From an uncultured Odoribacter sp. (GTDB taxonomy: Bacteria; Bacteroidota; Bacteroidia; Bacteroidales; Marinifilaceae): a stretch of DNA of 21,313 nucleotides. The notes under the pieces were generated by a model. It made no database searches, was not told the origin of the DNA, and saw nothing but the letters and a program-made list of their open reading frames with translations. Where the stretch lies: the NCBI GenBank assembly GCA_905193145.1, contig CAJJNP010000039.1, forward strand, positions 1 to 21,313. Direction: 5' to 3'. Position 1 is the stretch's first letter. Each line of letters opens with the position of its first letter. The position numbers and the translations under genes were made by a program. Shown here piece after piece: positions 1 through 6,295 of this stretch.

Positions 1-24
1 AGATTATGGGGCTTATTCTTTTAT

Positions 25-1902
25 TCAATATTTTCCTTGTCTCTCATACCAATCGACAAATGCCTGATTCACGAGACGATTTCCACCAGGAGTCGGATAA
101 TTTCCCGAGAAATACCAATCTCCGCCATGATTCGGGCATGCCCGATGCAAATTATCAATAGACTGATATACCACCTTTATCTCAGATGGGCACTCCTCCG
201 GAGTAATCATCTCCGCTATCTTTACAGAAATTTCTTCATCTGTAAAAGGGGCATATACCTCCTTCACATAATTCACCACCCGCTCCTTCGACCATCCGCA
301 TTGCTCCTTGCTCTTTATATATACCTTTTCCAATCTATCTGTCATATTCCGCTCTTTCAGCAACTCCACGGCTGCATTAAAAGCAATAAACTCCCCCATC
401 TTCGACATATCAATACCATAACAATCCGGAAACCTCACTTGAGGAGAAGAAGACACCACAACAATCCGTTTCGGCCGCTGCCGGCACAAAATCTTCACAA
501 TACTCTGCCTCAATGTCGTACCTCTCACAATACTGTCATCAATCACCACTACCGAATCCACGCCGGGAGTCACCGTACCATAACTCGTATCATACACATG
601 CGCAGCCAAATCATTACGGCTATTTCCCTCTGCAATAAAAGTACGCAACTTGATATCCTTGATAGCCAACTTCTCCGTTCTCACTTTCTGTGCCAAGATT
701 TTCTTAATCTCCTCACAACTCAATTCCTCCTTACGGCAACAAATCTCCTTCTCCTTCTTTCGGTCAAGCCACTCTTCCAATCCTTGCATCATTCCATAAT
801 AAGCCACCTCCGCCGTATTCGGAATGAACGAAAAAACAGCATGTTCCAGATCATAATCCACACACTTTAAAATATCCTCTGTCAACAAACGCCCCAACAT
901 TTTCCGTTCATGATAAATATCCCTGTCGCTACCTCTCGAAAAATAAATTCTCTCAAACGAACAGGGAGCAACATTCTTAGCTGGATGAATTTCACTCAAC
1001 CTCATTCCTCCATCACGCCGCACTACAATACTCTGTCCAGGCAACAACTCCTGCACATCCTCTACCTCCAGATCAAACACGGTCTGAATCACGGGGCGCT
1101 CTGATGCCACAACCACGACTTCCTCATCGGCATACCAAAAAGCAGGACGAATTCCCTGCGGATCGCGGAAAGCAAACAAATCACCGCTTCCCACCAAACC
1201 GGTAATCACATATCCACCATCCCAATGTGCAGAGGCTTCCCGTAAAATTCCCTCAATATCAATACACCTTTCAATCGCCTCATTCATTTCCAGCCCCTTC
1301 AATCCCTCCTCCTTAAACTTCTTAAATCTACGTTCCACCTCCTCATCCAACAGATAACCTAACTGTTCAAGAATTATAAATGTATCAGCATTATGCCTGG
1401 GATGTTGTCCTTGAGATACAATAAAATCCAATATTTCATCCACATTTGTCAGATTAAAATTCCCTGCCAGCGAAAGATTCCTACTTCTCCAATTATTACG
1501 TCGTAAAAACGGATGCAGATACGACACTCCGGAACGTCCAGTCGTACTATACCGCAAATGTCCCATATACATGTTACCGGCAAATGGGAGATTCTCCGTA
1601 GCAGCCTCCGGTTCCATCCTTCGAAAATCCACCATTGCCTTGTTAACGGCTGCAAAAATCTCCTGAATTGCACCGGTACCTTCTGCCCTCTCCCGGAAAA
1701 TATATTCTTCTCCAGGCTTTACATCCAACTTCACAGCAGCAATCCCGGCACCTTCCTGTCCACGGTTATGCTGTTTTTCCATCAACAGATACAACTTATT
1801 CAATCCCCACAAGGCATCCCCATACTTCTCCTTATAAAAGGATAGCGGTTTCAATAATCTAACCATAGCTATCCCGCACTCATGTTTAATTGCGTCACTC
1901 AT
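25..1902 (-). CDS. PurF-like amidophosphoribosyltransferase paralogue (long form)
   Basis: This 625-residue protein has a class II glutamine amidotransferase domain followed by a type I phosphoribosyltransferase domain, the layout of PurF, which makes phosphoribosylamine from PRPP and glutamine. The likely nucleophile is Cys9, after a short propeptide (MSDAIKHE). Glutaminase landmarks are HLRYSTTG (115-122) and GNFNLTN (147-153). The PRPP loop VVVIDDSIVRGTT (451-463) is intact, and RTFIAEGNSRND (420-431) matches the flexible-loop region. It is longer than usual PurF (about 470-510 residues), with extra sequence near 185-210 and a Lys/Glu-rich insert near 375-415. Where B. subtilis-type PurF has its C-terminal CxxC iron-sulfur ligands, this protein reads GGDWYFSGNYPTP (593-605), so the cluster is probably absent. 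It may be a second amidophosphoribosyltransferase or a specialised paralogue; the genome's main purF is not in this window. The stop codon is at 25-27. Confidence 0.85.
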   Translation of the reverse strand: MSDAIKHECGIAMVRLLKPLSFYKEKYGDALWGLNKLYLLMEKQHNRGQEGAGIAAVKLDVKPGEEYIFRERAEGTGAIQEIFAAVNKAMVDFRRMEPEAATENLPFAGNMYMGHLRYSTTGRSGVSYLHPFLRRNNWRSRNLSLAGNFNLTNVDEILDFIVSQGQHPRHNADTFIILEQLGYLLDEEVERRFKKFKEEGLKGLEMNEAIERCIDIEGILREASAHWDGGYVITGLVGSGDLFAFRDPQGIRPAFWYADEEVVVVASERPVIQTVFDLEVEDVQELLPGQSIVVRRDGGMRLSEIHPAKNVAPCSFERIYFSRGSDRDIYHERKMLGRLLTEDILKCVDYDLEHAVFSFIPNTAEVAYYGMMQGLEEWLDRKKEKEICCRKEELSCEEIKKILAQKVRTEKLAIKDIKLRTFIAEGNSRNDLAAHVYDTSYGTVTPGVDSVVVIDDSIVRGTTLRQSIVKILCRQRPKRIVVVSSSPQVRFPDCYGIDMSKMGEFIAFNAAVELLKERNMTDRLEKVYIKSKEQCGWSKERVVNYVKEVYAPFTDEEISVKIAEMITPEECPSEIKVVYQSIDNLHRACPNHGGDWYFSGNYPTPGGNRLVNQAFVDWYERQGKY

Positions 1903-1931
1903 AATGTGATTGAAAGTTTAGTTTTCTACCG

Positions 1932-1939
1932 CAAAAATA
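1932..1939 (-). promoter_or_regulatory. Bacteroides-type -7 element for the PurF paralogue
   Basis: Read on the minus strand this is TATTTTTG, matching the Bacteroides sigma-ABfr -7 consensus TAnnTTTG. It lies about 30 bp before the ATG at 1902. No clear -33 TTTG is visible 19-21 bp further upstream, so the assignment rests on the -7 box and position alone. Confidence 0.5.
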
Positions 1940-1948
1940 CAGAAAATA

Positions 1949-1979
1949 CCGGAGACCCGACCATACATCGAATCTCCGG
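1949..1979 (-). terminator. Hairpin terminator after the phosphate transporter gene
   Basis: CCGGAGA (1949-1955) pairs with TCTCCGG (1973-1979), with a possible small inner CGA/TCG pairing. On the minus strand the hairpin is followed by the T-rich stretch TATTTTCTGTATTTTT, as expected for a Rho-independent terminator of the transporter transcript ending at 2022. The T-rich tract also contains the -7 box of the next gene, so termination and the next promoter are packed together. Confidence 0.6.
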
Positions 1980-2021
1980 ACATAATAATTAACCAAAAAA
2001 AACAATAAGCTATCAGGAATC

Positions 2022-4259
2022 TTATCCCTGGAACTTGCGACTTGCACGCAACATATGGCGCATGATGCTGACCAACTCCTGGGACTCCTGCAATAAATTG
2101 AGATATACCAATGAAAGCTTTACGCTGGATTCCTCCTCCTGCAAACGCTCCATCTGCAACTTATTCAGTCCCGAAAGACGGTTTTTGAAATCCTCAGCTT
2201 CCACCAACATGGCATCAGCCGCATCATAACTGCCCGAAGCAATGATATCGCGGGTACGATGTAACAAGGCAACCAATTCATTGCGAATAGGCAAAAACTC
2301 TTCTACCGCCTCTTTCGTCATCGGATTGAAATTATTGTCGACATGCTCCTTGCAAGGCTCACACATACGTTTCAAGCAATACATCATCTGCTCACTACTA
2401 TTGCTGCCCAAGTGAAACCAAGTGTTTTTCTCAATGGCAACATTTCTATCAATACGGCGCATCCCCAACATCTCTTTGCGGCGCACCTTCTTTAACACAT
2501 CCTTCTCGTCATTGGTCATAGACACAGCCTTGCGCAAACTTCTCAAATCTTCGCGGACAAAACCTTCAGTCATCTTCATATAAGTATTTTCAGCGAAATC
2601 CAACACTTTCACCAGATTTTCCTGCACATGGCGACGCAACAGCAACCACACTTCTGCCTTATCCTTAGAGGTAATCAGACGACGGAATACATCATCCGCC
2701 TTTTCGCTCTGCATCTTTTTACGATAACGGATATTGCTTTTCACCAATAACAGCACGGCAACACCTATCATAACCAACATAGCAACCACTCCTCCATAGT
2801 ACATCACCAGAGTCACCAGGAAACAGATGATAAAAGCTGCGCCGGCAGTGATAAACCAACCGCCAATCACAGACATCACACCTGTCACTCGGAATACAGC
2901 GCTCTCACGTCCCCAAGCACGATCGGCCAAAGAAGTACCCATTGCCACCATAAAGGCTACATAAGTGGTTGAAAGCGGCAACTTCAAAGAAGTACCCAAA
3001 GCTATCAACAATCCTGCCAACACCAAGTTAACAGAAGCTCTCACCAAGTCGAAAGCAGCACCGTTCTCTATAATCGCCTCATCCTTATTAAAGCGGGAAT
3101 TCAACCAAGACTTCACACTTTCGGGCATGATGCGGGACAGGGTATTGTTCATATTAGTAAAGAATCGCACCAGACTGCGGGCAATAGCCGACGATCCGAA
3201 CATTTCATCACCTTCATCCTGACGGGACAAATCAACAGAGGTCTTGATTACATTGTGCGCTTTTTTCGAAGTCATCAATGCCACCACCATAACCACTCCG
3301 GACAACAGCAAGAAAACAAAAGGAGTCTTTGCAGGACCGTTCAACGAACCCATCAGGAAACCGGTAGCATCGCCGTTACCGTTGGCCATAAAATCCGTAT
3401 AGCTCGCCCAGCCGGCAAGAGGCACTCCGACAAAGTTCACCAGGTCGTTACCGGCAAATGCCATAGCCAAAGCAAAGGTTCCCAATAGCACAATCACTTT
3501 GAAAACATTCACCTTCATCCAATGCAACACCTGCATCAACACCGTAAAGAACACAAAGCATCCACCGACAATCATACCGGTATTGTCATGAACCCACATT
3601 TTATATTCCTTGGTCATAAACGAAGCATCCTTCACTCCTTTAATAAGCATAAAATAAATGATAGCCGTTGCAGCCACACCACCAAACACCCCGATAATCC
3701 ATTTCAGTTTCGACTTATAGCTAAAGGTGAAAATGATACGCGACAAATACTGTACCAATGCGCCAAACGTAAAGGCTACTGCAACAGAGAGAAATATAGC
3801 CAAAATCACAGTCAATGCCTTCTCCGTGTTCAACAACTCGGCAAAAGTGAGCCCTTCCGGCCCCATAGCAATCTTTATCAATGCCAACGCAAAAGTACCC
3901 CCCAACAGCTCAAACACCATCGACACCGTTGTCGACGTAGGCATACCCAATGTATTAAACACATCCAGCAGGACTACATCCGTGACCATCACCGCCAGAA
4001 AAATACACATCAACTCATTAAAATAAAAGGCTTCCGGCCGAAAAATACCATGCCGCGCAATGTCCATCATGCCGTTACTCATCGTAGCACCGCAAAAAAT
4101 ACCGATTGCAGCAATGACAATAATGGTCCGGAACGAAGCCGCTTTAGCTCCAATAGCTGAATTCAAAAAATTTACGGCATCGTTACTGACACCCACGACT
4201 AAATCAAAAATCGCCAACAAAAAGAGAAAAATGATGATTCCCAAATAAACTGTTTCCAT
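2022..4259 (-). CDS. PiT-family inorganic phosphate transporter with PhoU-like C-terminal extension
   Basis: This 745-residue inner-membrane protein is a PHO4/PiT-type phosphate permease, which imports phosphate by ion symport. The duplicated family signature is visible: SNDAVNF (25-31) in the first half and GNDLVNF (270-276) in the second. The paired GMPTSTTVSMVFELLGG (105-121) and KLPLSTTYVAFMVAMG (426-441) segments also match. Many hydrophobic helices span about 1-330 and 405-507. A charged loop of about 70 residues (331-400) separates the halves. From about 510 to the end the protein is soluble, charged and predicted helical, resembling the PhoU/DUF47-type helical domains often encoded beside PiT genes; here it is fused. 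I infer that this tail senses or regulates transport. A Pho-box-like repeat set lies directly upstream. Confidence 0.9.
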   Translation of the reverse strand: METVYLGIIIFLFLLAIFDLVVGVSNDAVNFLNSAIGAKAASFRTIIVIAAIGIFCGATMSNGMMDIARHGIFRPEAFYFNELMCIFLAVMVTDVVLLDVFNTLGMPTSTTVSMVFELLGGTFALALIKIAMGPEGLTFAELLNTEKALTVILAIFLSVAVAFTFGALVQYLSRIIFTFSYKSKLKWIIGVFGGVAATAIIYFMLIKGVKDASFMTKEYKMWVHDNTGMIVGGCFVFFTVLMQVLHWMKVNVFKVIVLLGTFALAMAFAGNDLVNFVGVPLAGWASYTDFMANGNGDATGFLMGSLNGPAKTPFVFLLLSGVVMVVALMTSKKAHNVIKTSVDLSRQDEGDEMFGSSAIARSLVRFFTNMNNTLSRIMPESVKSWLNSRFNKDEAIIENGAAFDLVRASVNLVLAGLLIALGTSLKLPLSTTYVAFMVAMGTSLADRAWGRESAVFRVTGVMSVIGGWFITAGAAFIICFLVTLVMYYGGVVAMLVMIGVAVLLLVKSNIRYRKKMQSEKADDVFRRLITSKDKAEVWLLLRRHVQENLVKVLDFAENTYMKMTEGFVREDLRSLRKAVSMTNDEKDVLKKVRRKEMLGMRRIDRNVAIEKNTWFHLGSNSSEQMMYCLKRMCEPCKEHVDNNFNPMTKEAVEEFLPIRNELVALLHRTRDIIASGSYDAADAMLVEAEDFKNRLSGLNKLQMERLQEEESSVKLSLVYLNLLQESQELVSIMRHMLRASRKFQG

Positions 4260-4282
4260 TCTTACTAATTTACTTAACGACG

Positions 4283-4290
4283 CAAAAGTA
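4283..4290 (-). promoter_or_regulatory. -7 promoter element of the phosphate transporter
   Basis: On the minus strand this reads TACTTTTG, a full match to TAnnTTTG, 23 bp before the ATG at 4259. The expected -33 TTTG is missing. The 11-bp-phased TGTAAC repeats begin 11 bp upstream and take its place, as in activator-dependent promoters. Confidence 0.65.
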
Positions 4291-4300
4291 AATCAGCAAT

Positions 4301-4339
4301 ATTACACCCATGTTACACAATTGTTACAAAATTGTTACG
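4301..4339 (-). promoter_or_regulatory. Pho-box-like array: four 11-bp-phased TGTAAC repeats
   Basis: On the plus strand the hexamers ATTACA (4301-4306), GTTACA (4312-4317), GTTACA (4323-4328) and GTTACG (4334-4339) start exactly 11 bp apart. Read toward the transporter gene they are TGTAAT, TGTAAC, TGTAAC and CGTAAC. E. coli PhoB boxes are TGTCA-type direct repeats with the same 11-bp period and orientation, and B. subtilis PhoP boxes are TTAACA-like repeats with similar phasing. Position (directly upstream of a -7 box that lacks a -33) and target (a phosphate transporter) both fit a PhoB-type response regulator site. That a PhoB homologue binds here is an inference. Confidence 0.65.
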
Positions 4340-4353
4340 TAACAAATCCACAG

Positions 4354-4545
4354 TTATGATACAAAACGCCCCTCCCTAATCAAGCGCCTTACAATACAAT
4401 AATAAATCACCACCCCAACCAATAACAACACCAACAATCCAACGATAAATGCTACTTTATATTTCATAAGGATATTTTGCCTCAAAATATCCACCATAGT
4501 CCAACCAATCAGGAATATGGCAATGGGAGCAAGAGCTATCAACAT
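4354..4545 (-). CDS. Small two-helix membrane protein
   Basis: This is a 63-residue hydrophobic protein with two likely membrane helices (about 2-19 and 30-52) joined by a short polar turn, ending in a basic tail (RRLIREGR). The pattern of a first helix, a DxLR-type turn, a second helix and then RR resembles small PLD-N-type membrane proteins, but the match is too weak for a family call. It reads in the same direction as the phosphate transporter, and its stop codon at 4354-4356 lies just before the Pho-box-like repeats. The strong minus-strand promoter at 4643-4673 is about 90 bp upstream of its start, which supports it being a real gene. Function unknown. Confidence 0.6.
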   Translation of the reverse strand: MLIALAPIAIFLIGWTMVDILRQNILMKYKVAFIVGLLVLLLVGVVIYYCIVRRLIREGRFVS

Positions 4546-4601
4546 AAAATAGAAAATTTATATATTAAACAATTTCTTAAATTAATTCCCTGCGGATATA
4601 T

Positions 4602-4631
4602 TTTGTCTTCATATTCATCTATGTAATTTTG
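4602..4631 (+). promoter_or_regulatory. Rightward member of a symmetric divergent promoter pair
   Basis: TTTG (4602-4605), an 18-bp spacer and TAATTTTG (4624-4631) form a near-consensus Bacteroides housekeeping promoter. The predicted start is near 4637-4640. No convincing gene follows closely; the next sizeable coding region on this strand is the FecR gene, about 475 bp away. The -7 box forms one arm of a perfect 12-bp inverted repeat (4620-4631 with 4643-4654). Confidence 0.5.
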
Positions 4632-4642
4632 CAATTTTATTT

Positions 4643-4673
4643 CAAAATTACATAAATTATGTCGCAGTGCAAA
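4643..4673 (-). promoter_or_regulatory. Leftward member of a symmetric divergent promoter pair
   Basis: On the minus strand, TTTG (4673-4670), a 19-bp spacer and TAATTTTG (4650-4643) match the Bacteroides consensus in both boxes and in spacing. The likely start near 4637 would give the small membrane protein gene a 5' leader of about 90 nt. The -7 box is the mirror image of the rightward one. Confidence 0.6.
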
Positions 4674-4886
4674 TTTTCCGGGATGTTTTTCTCTGCCCGG
4701 TACGTTTTTCCCTGTTTTATCATCATTTCTCCCTTTGTCGCTGTCTAGTGTATGATAAAATATAGATTTTTCATCAACAAGTGATATTTTATACTTCTCC
4801 TCAAGTCATAAACAAGACTACATCACATCTACAATTAATCTATAGTAAATCCGAGTAAAGGGTTATCAAAAGCCTATTAAAATGTT

Positions 4887-4985
4887 ATATGTATGCTATT
4901 ATTATTGGATTCATATAGCATTCATATAGGATTTATATAGCATTCATCATAGATTTGCCATAGATATGACTTAGATAGGATATAG
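4887..4985. repeat. 11-bp-phased degenerate tandem repeat array
   Basis: Nine consecutive 11-bp blocks beginning with AT run from 4887 to 4985. Three are almost identical (4909-4919, 4920-4930 and 4931-4941; consensus ATTYATATAGS). The next four (4942-4985) keep the AT start and end in TAG. The first two blocks (4887-4908) are the most degenerate. The period is close to one helical turn, and the array ends 130 bp before the FecR start. It could be a set of protein sites, an intrinsically bent segment or an expanded microsatellite-like tract. Confidence 0.7.
4950..4957 (+). promoter_or_regulatory. Possible -7 element for the FecR operon
   Basis: TAGATTTG fits TAnnTTTG and lies inside the 11-bp repeat array, but no TTTG sits 18-21 bp upstream. 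If used, it would give a leader of about 150 nt before the FecR gene. An ECF-sigma-dependent promoter nearer to 5116 is equally possible: GGAAAC at 5071-5076 and CGTATTA at 5081-5087 are suggestive but too close together to be a -35/-10 pair. Confidence 0.25.
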
Positions 4986-5115
4986 AAAAGAACAAGAGAA
5001 ACTTTGGCTAAAATATTAGCATCAACAAAGTCTTTATAAAAATTTTCAAAAAAACATATACCTCTTTTCAGGAAACTTGTCGTATTAGATGTAGAAAGCA
5101 TAAAAAAAACAACAA

Positions 5116-6273
5116 ATGTCAGTAGATATAAACAAAGAAATTCAACATCTGATTCATCTGGATTTAACCGGAAATCTAACAGCGGAAGAAGCAAACATAT
5201 TGGAAGCATGGAGCAATGAATCAGAACAAAACAGACGGTTTCTACACAATATACGTCAGGAATGGATTGTAGATGAAGCCAGACAATTTCACTCCATTGA
5301 CACCACTGCTGCCTGGGAAAAAATCAGACAACAGACTTTTGCCAAAACATCTATGCCCAGAATCAGGAAACGGGGATGGCTTCGGTATGTTGCCATCATA
5401 CTCCCCATTGCCATTGCAGCCTCTATACTGCTATTCCACGGACAGACAAAGCGTTCTGAAACGGCAGCAACCATTCAGTCTCATAGTCTGAAACATCCGA
5501 CACTCACATTGGCAAACGGGAAAAAACTGACATTAAACCGGCAGACTGAAGATGAAATCCATGTCCACCAAGATATCATTGCGCACAACACGGAAAAAAG
5601 CCTGATATATGACACAAAACAATCTGCCCAAACAGAGCATTTCAATACAATTACGGTTCCCTGCGGAAGTGAATTTCAAGTGATTCTTGCTGACGGCACC
5701 AAAATATGGCTGAATGCCGATACGGAACTGAAATATCCGATTGCATTTACGAAAAACGAACGGAGAGTATATCTCAAAGGAGAAGCATACTTTGAAGTGG
5801 CTTCCAATCCCCAAAAGCCATTTTTCGTTGAAACGCAAGGAGTGGCTATCAAAGTACTGGGAACAAATTTCAACATCAACACCCATTGTCTGGAAGGAAT
5901 ACAGACGGTATTGGTTCAGGGAGCTGTTGCTCTTTGCCGGGAAGGTCGGGAGGATCTTCACATCCGTCCGGGAGAATTGGCAAATTTCGACCGGATTTCT
6001 TCCGATATCTCCGTGCGCCAGGTAAAGACGGATATTTACACAGCTTGGAAAGACGGATATTTTGTTTTTGACACAGAGACTCTGGAAGAAATCATGAATA
6101 TGCTCTCGCGCTGGTATGACAAGGAAATTCTCTTCACCGAACCGGCACACCGACAACTGCATTTTTCAGGACATCTAAAACGCTATGACAATATAAATAC
6201 GATACTTTCAGCCATCACGGAAGTAACTGGAGTGAAATTTCAATACAAAGGACGTACTATCTTGGTACTTTAA
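5116..6273 (+). CDS. FecR-type anti-sigma factor / transmembrane signal transducer
   Basis: This 385-residue protein has a cytoplasmic N-terminal region (1-87) likely to bind an ECF sigma factor and one membrane helix (about 88-106, YVAIILPIAIAASILLF). The periplasmic FecR domain (about 178-255) includes GSEFQVILADGTKIWLNADT and GEAYFEVASNPQKPFFVET. The C-terminal DUF4974-like domain (about 315-385) has FDTETLEEIMNMLSRWYD and the final KFQYKGRTILVL. FecR proteins relay the state of a TonB-dependent receptor to a sigma factor. The next gene encodes a SusC receptor with the matching STN signalling domain, 22 bp downstream. The usual Bacteroides order places the ECF sigma gene directly upstream; here it is absent, and the only ECF gene in view is at 16727-17296. 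Confidence 0.93.
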   Translation: MSVDINKEIQHLIHLDLTGNLTAEEANILEAWSNESEQNRRFLHNIRQEWIVDEARQFHSIDTTAAWEKIRQQTFAKTSMPRIRKRGWLRYVAIILPIAIAASILLFHGQTKRSETAATIQSHSLKHPTLTLANGKKLTLNRQTEDEIHVHQDIIAHNTEKSLIYDTKQSAQTEHFNTITVPCGSEFQVILADGTKIWLNADTELKYPIAFTKNERRVYLKGEAYFEVASNPQKPFFVETQGVAIKVLGTNFNINTHCLEGIQTVLVQGAVALCREGREDLHIRPGELANFDRISSDISVRQVKTDIYTAWKDGYFVFDTETLEEIMNMLSRWYDKEILFTEPAHRQLHFSGHLKRYDNINTILSAITEVTGVKFQYKGRTILVL

Positions 6274-6295
6274 ACAATAACTTAATTATAACAAT

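Larger units (their letters stand above)
4546..5115. other. Long intergenic control region without a convincing gene
   Basis: About 570 bp of AT-rich sequence separates the small membrane protein gene from the FecR operon. It contains the symmetric promoter pair centred near 4637; a short GC stem (CCGGG 4678-4682 with CCCGG 4696-4700) followed by a T-rich stretch; a perfect 9-bp inverted repeat (4755-4763 with 4784-4792); the 11-bp-phased repeat array (4887-4985); and a leader rich in A before the FecR start. A 29-codon reading frame at 4659-4748 starts about 20 bp after the rightward promoter, but nothing else supports it. A minus-strand frame (4922-5209) overlaps the repeats and the FecR start and looks spurious. 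Confidence 0.7.

Noticed and set aside
37..870. A 277-codon plus-strand frame antisense to the PurF paralogue
   Set aside because: It is an antisense shadow: rich in His, Ile and Arg, without domain similarity.
3522..4160. A 212-codon plus-strand reading frame inside the phosphate transporter gene
   Set aside because: It is the antisense shadow of a clear PiT gene; its translation is rich in His, Gln and Asn, has no recognisable domain, and no promoter precedes it.
4620..4654. Reading the 12-bp inverted repeat as an invertible-promoter recombination site
   Set aside because: The repeat is the promoter itself with an 11-bp loop; there is no pair of repeats flanking a promoter and no recombinase gene nearby.
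4678..4715. A strong terminator after the rightward promoter
   Set aside because: The stem is only 5 bp with a 13-nt loop; kept as part of the promoter finding, not as a separate feature.
4887..4985. Reading the 11-bp array as a CRISPR
   Set aside because: Units are contiguous and only 11 bp, with no spacers, and there are no cas genes in the window.
4922..5209. A 95-codon minus-strand frame with hydrophobic stretches across the repeat array and the FecR start
   Set aside because: It covers AT-rich repeats and the first codons of FecR; the hydrophobic look comes from base composition, and no promoter or family similarity supports it.
5533..6162. A 209-codon minus-strand reading frame within the FecR gene
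   Set aside because: It lies wholly antisense to a well-supported FecR protein, with no family features and no upstream promoter.
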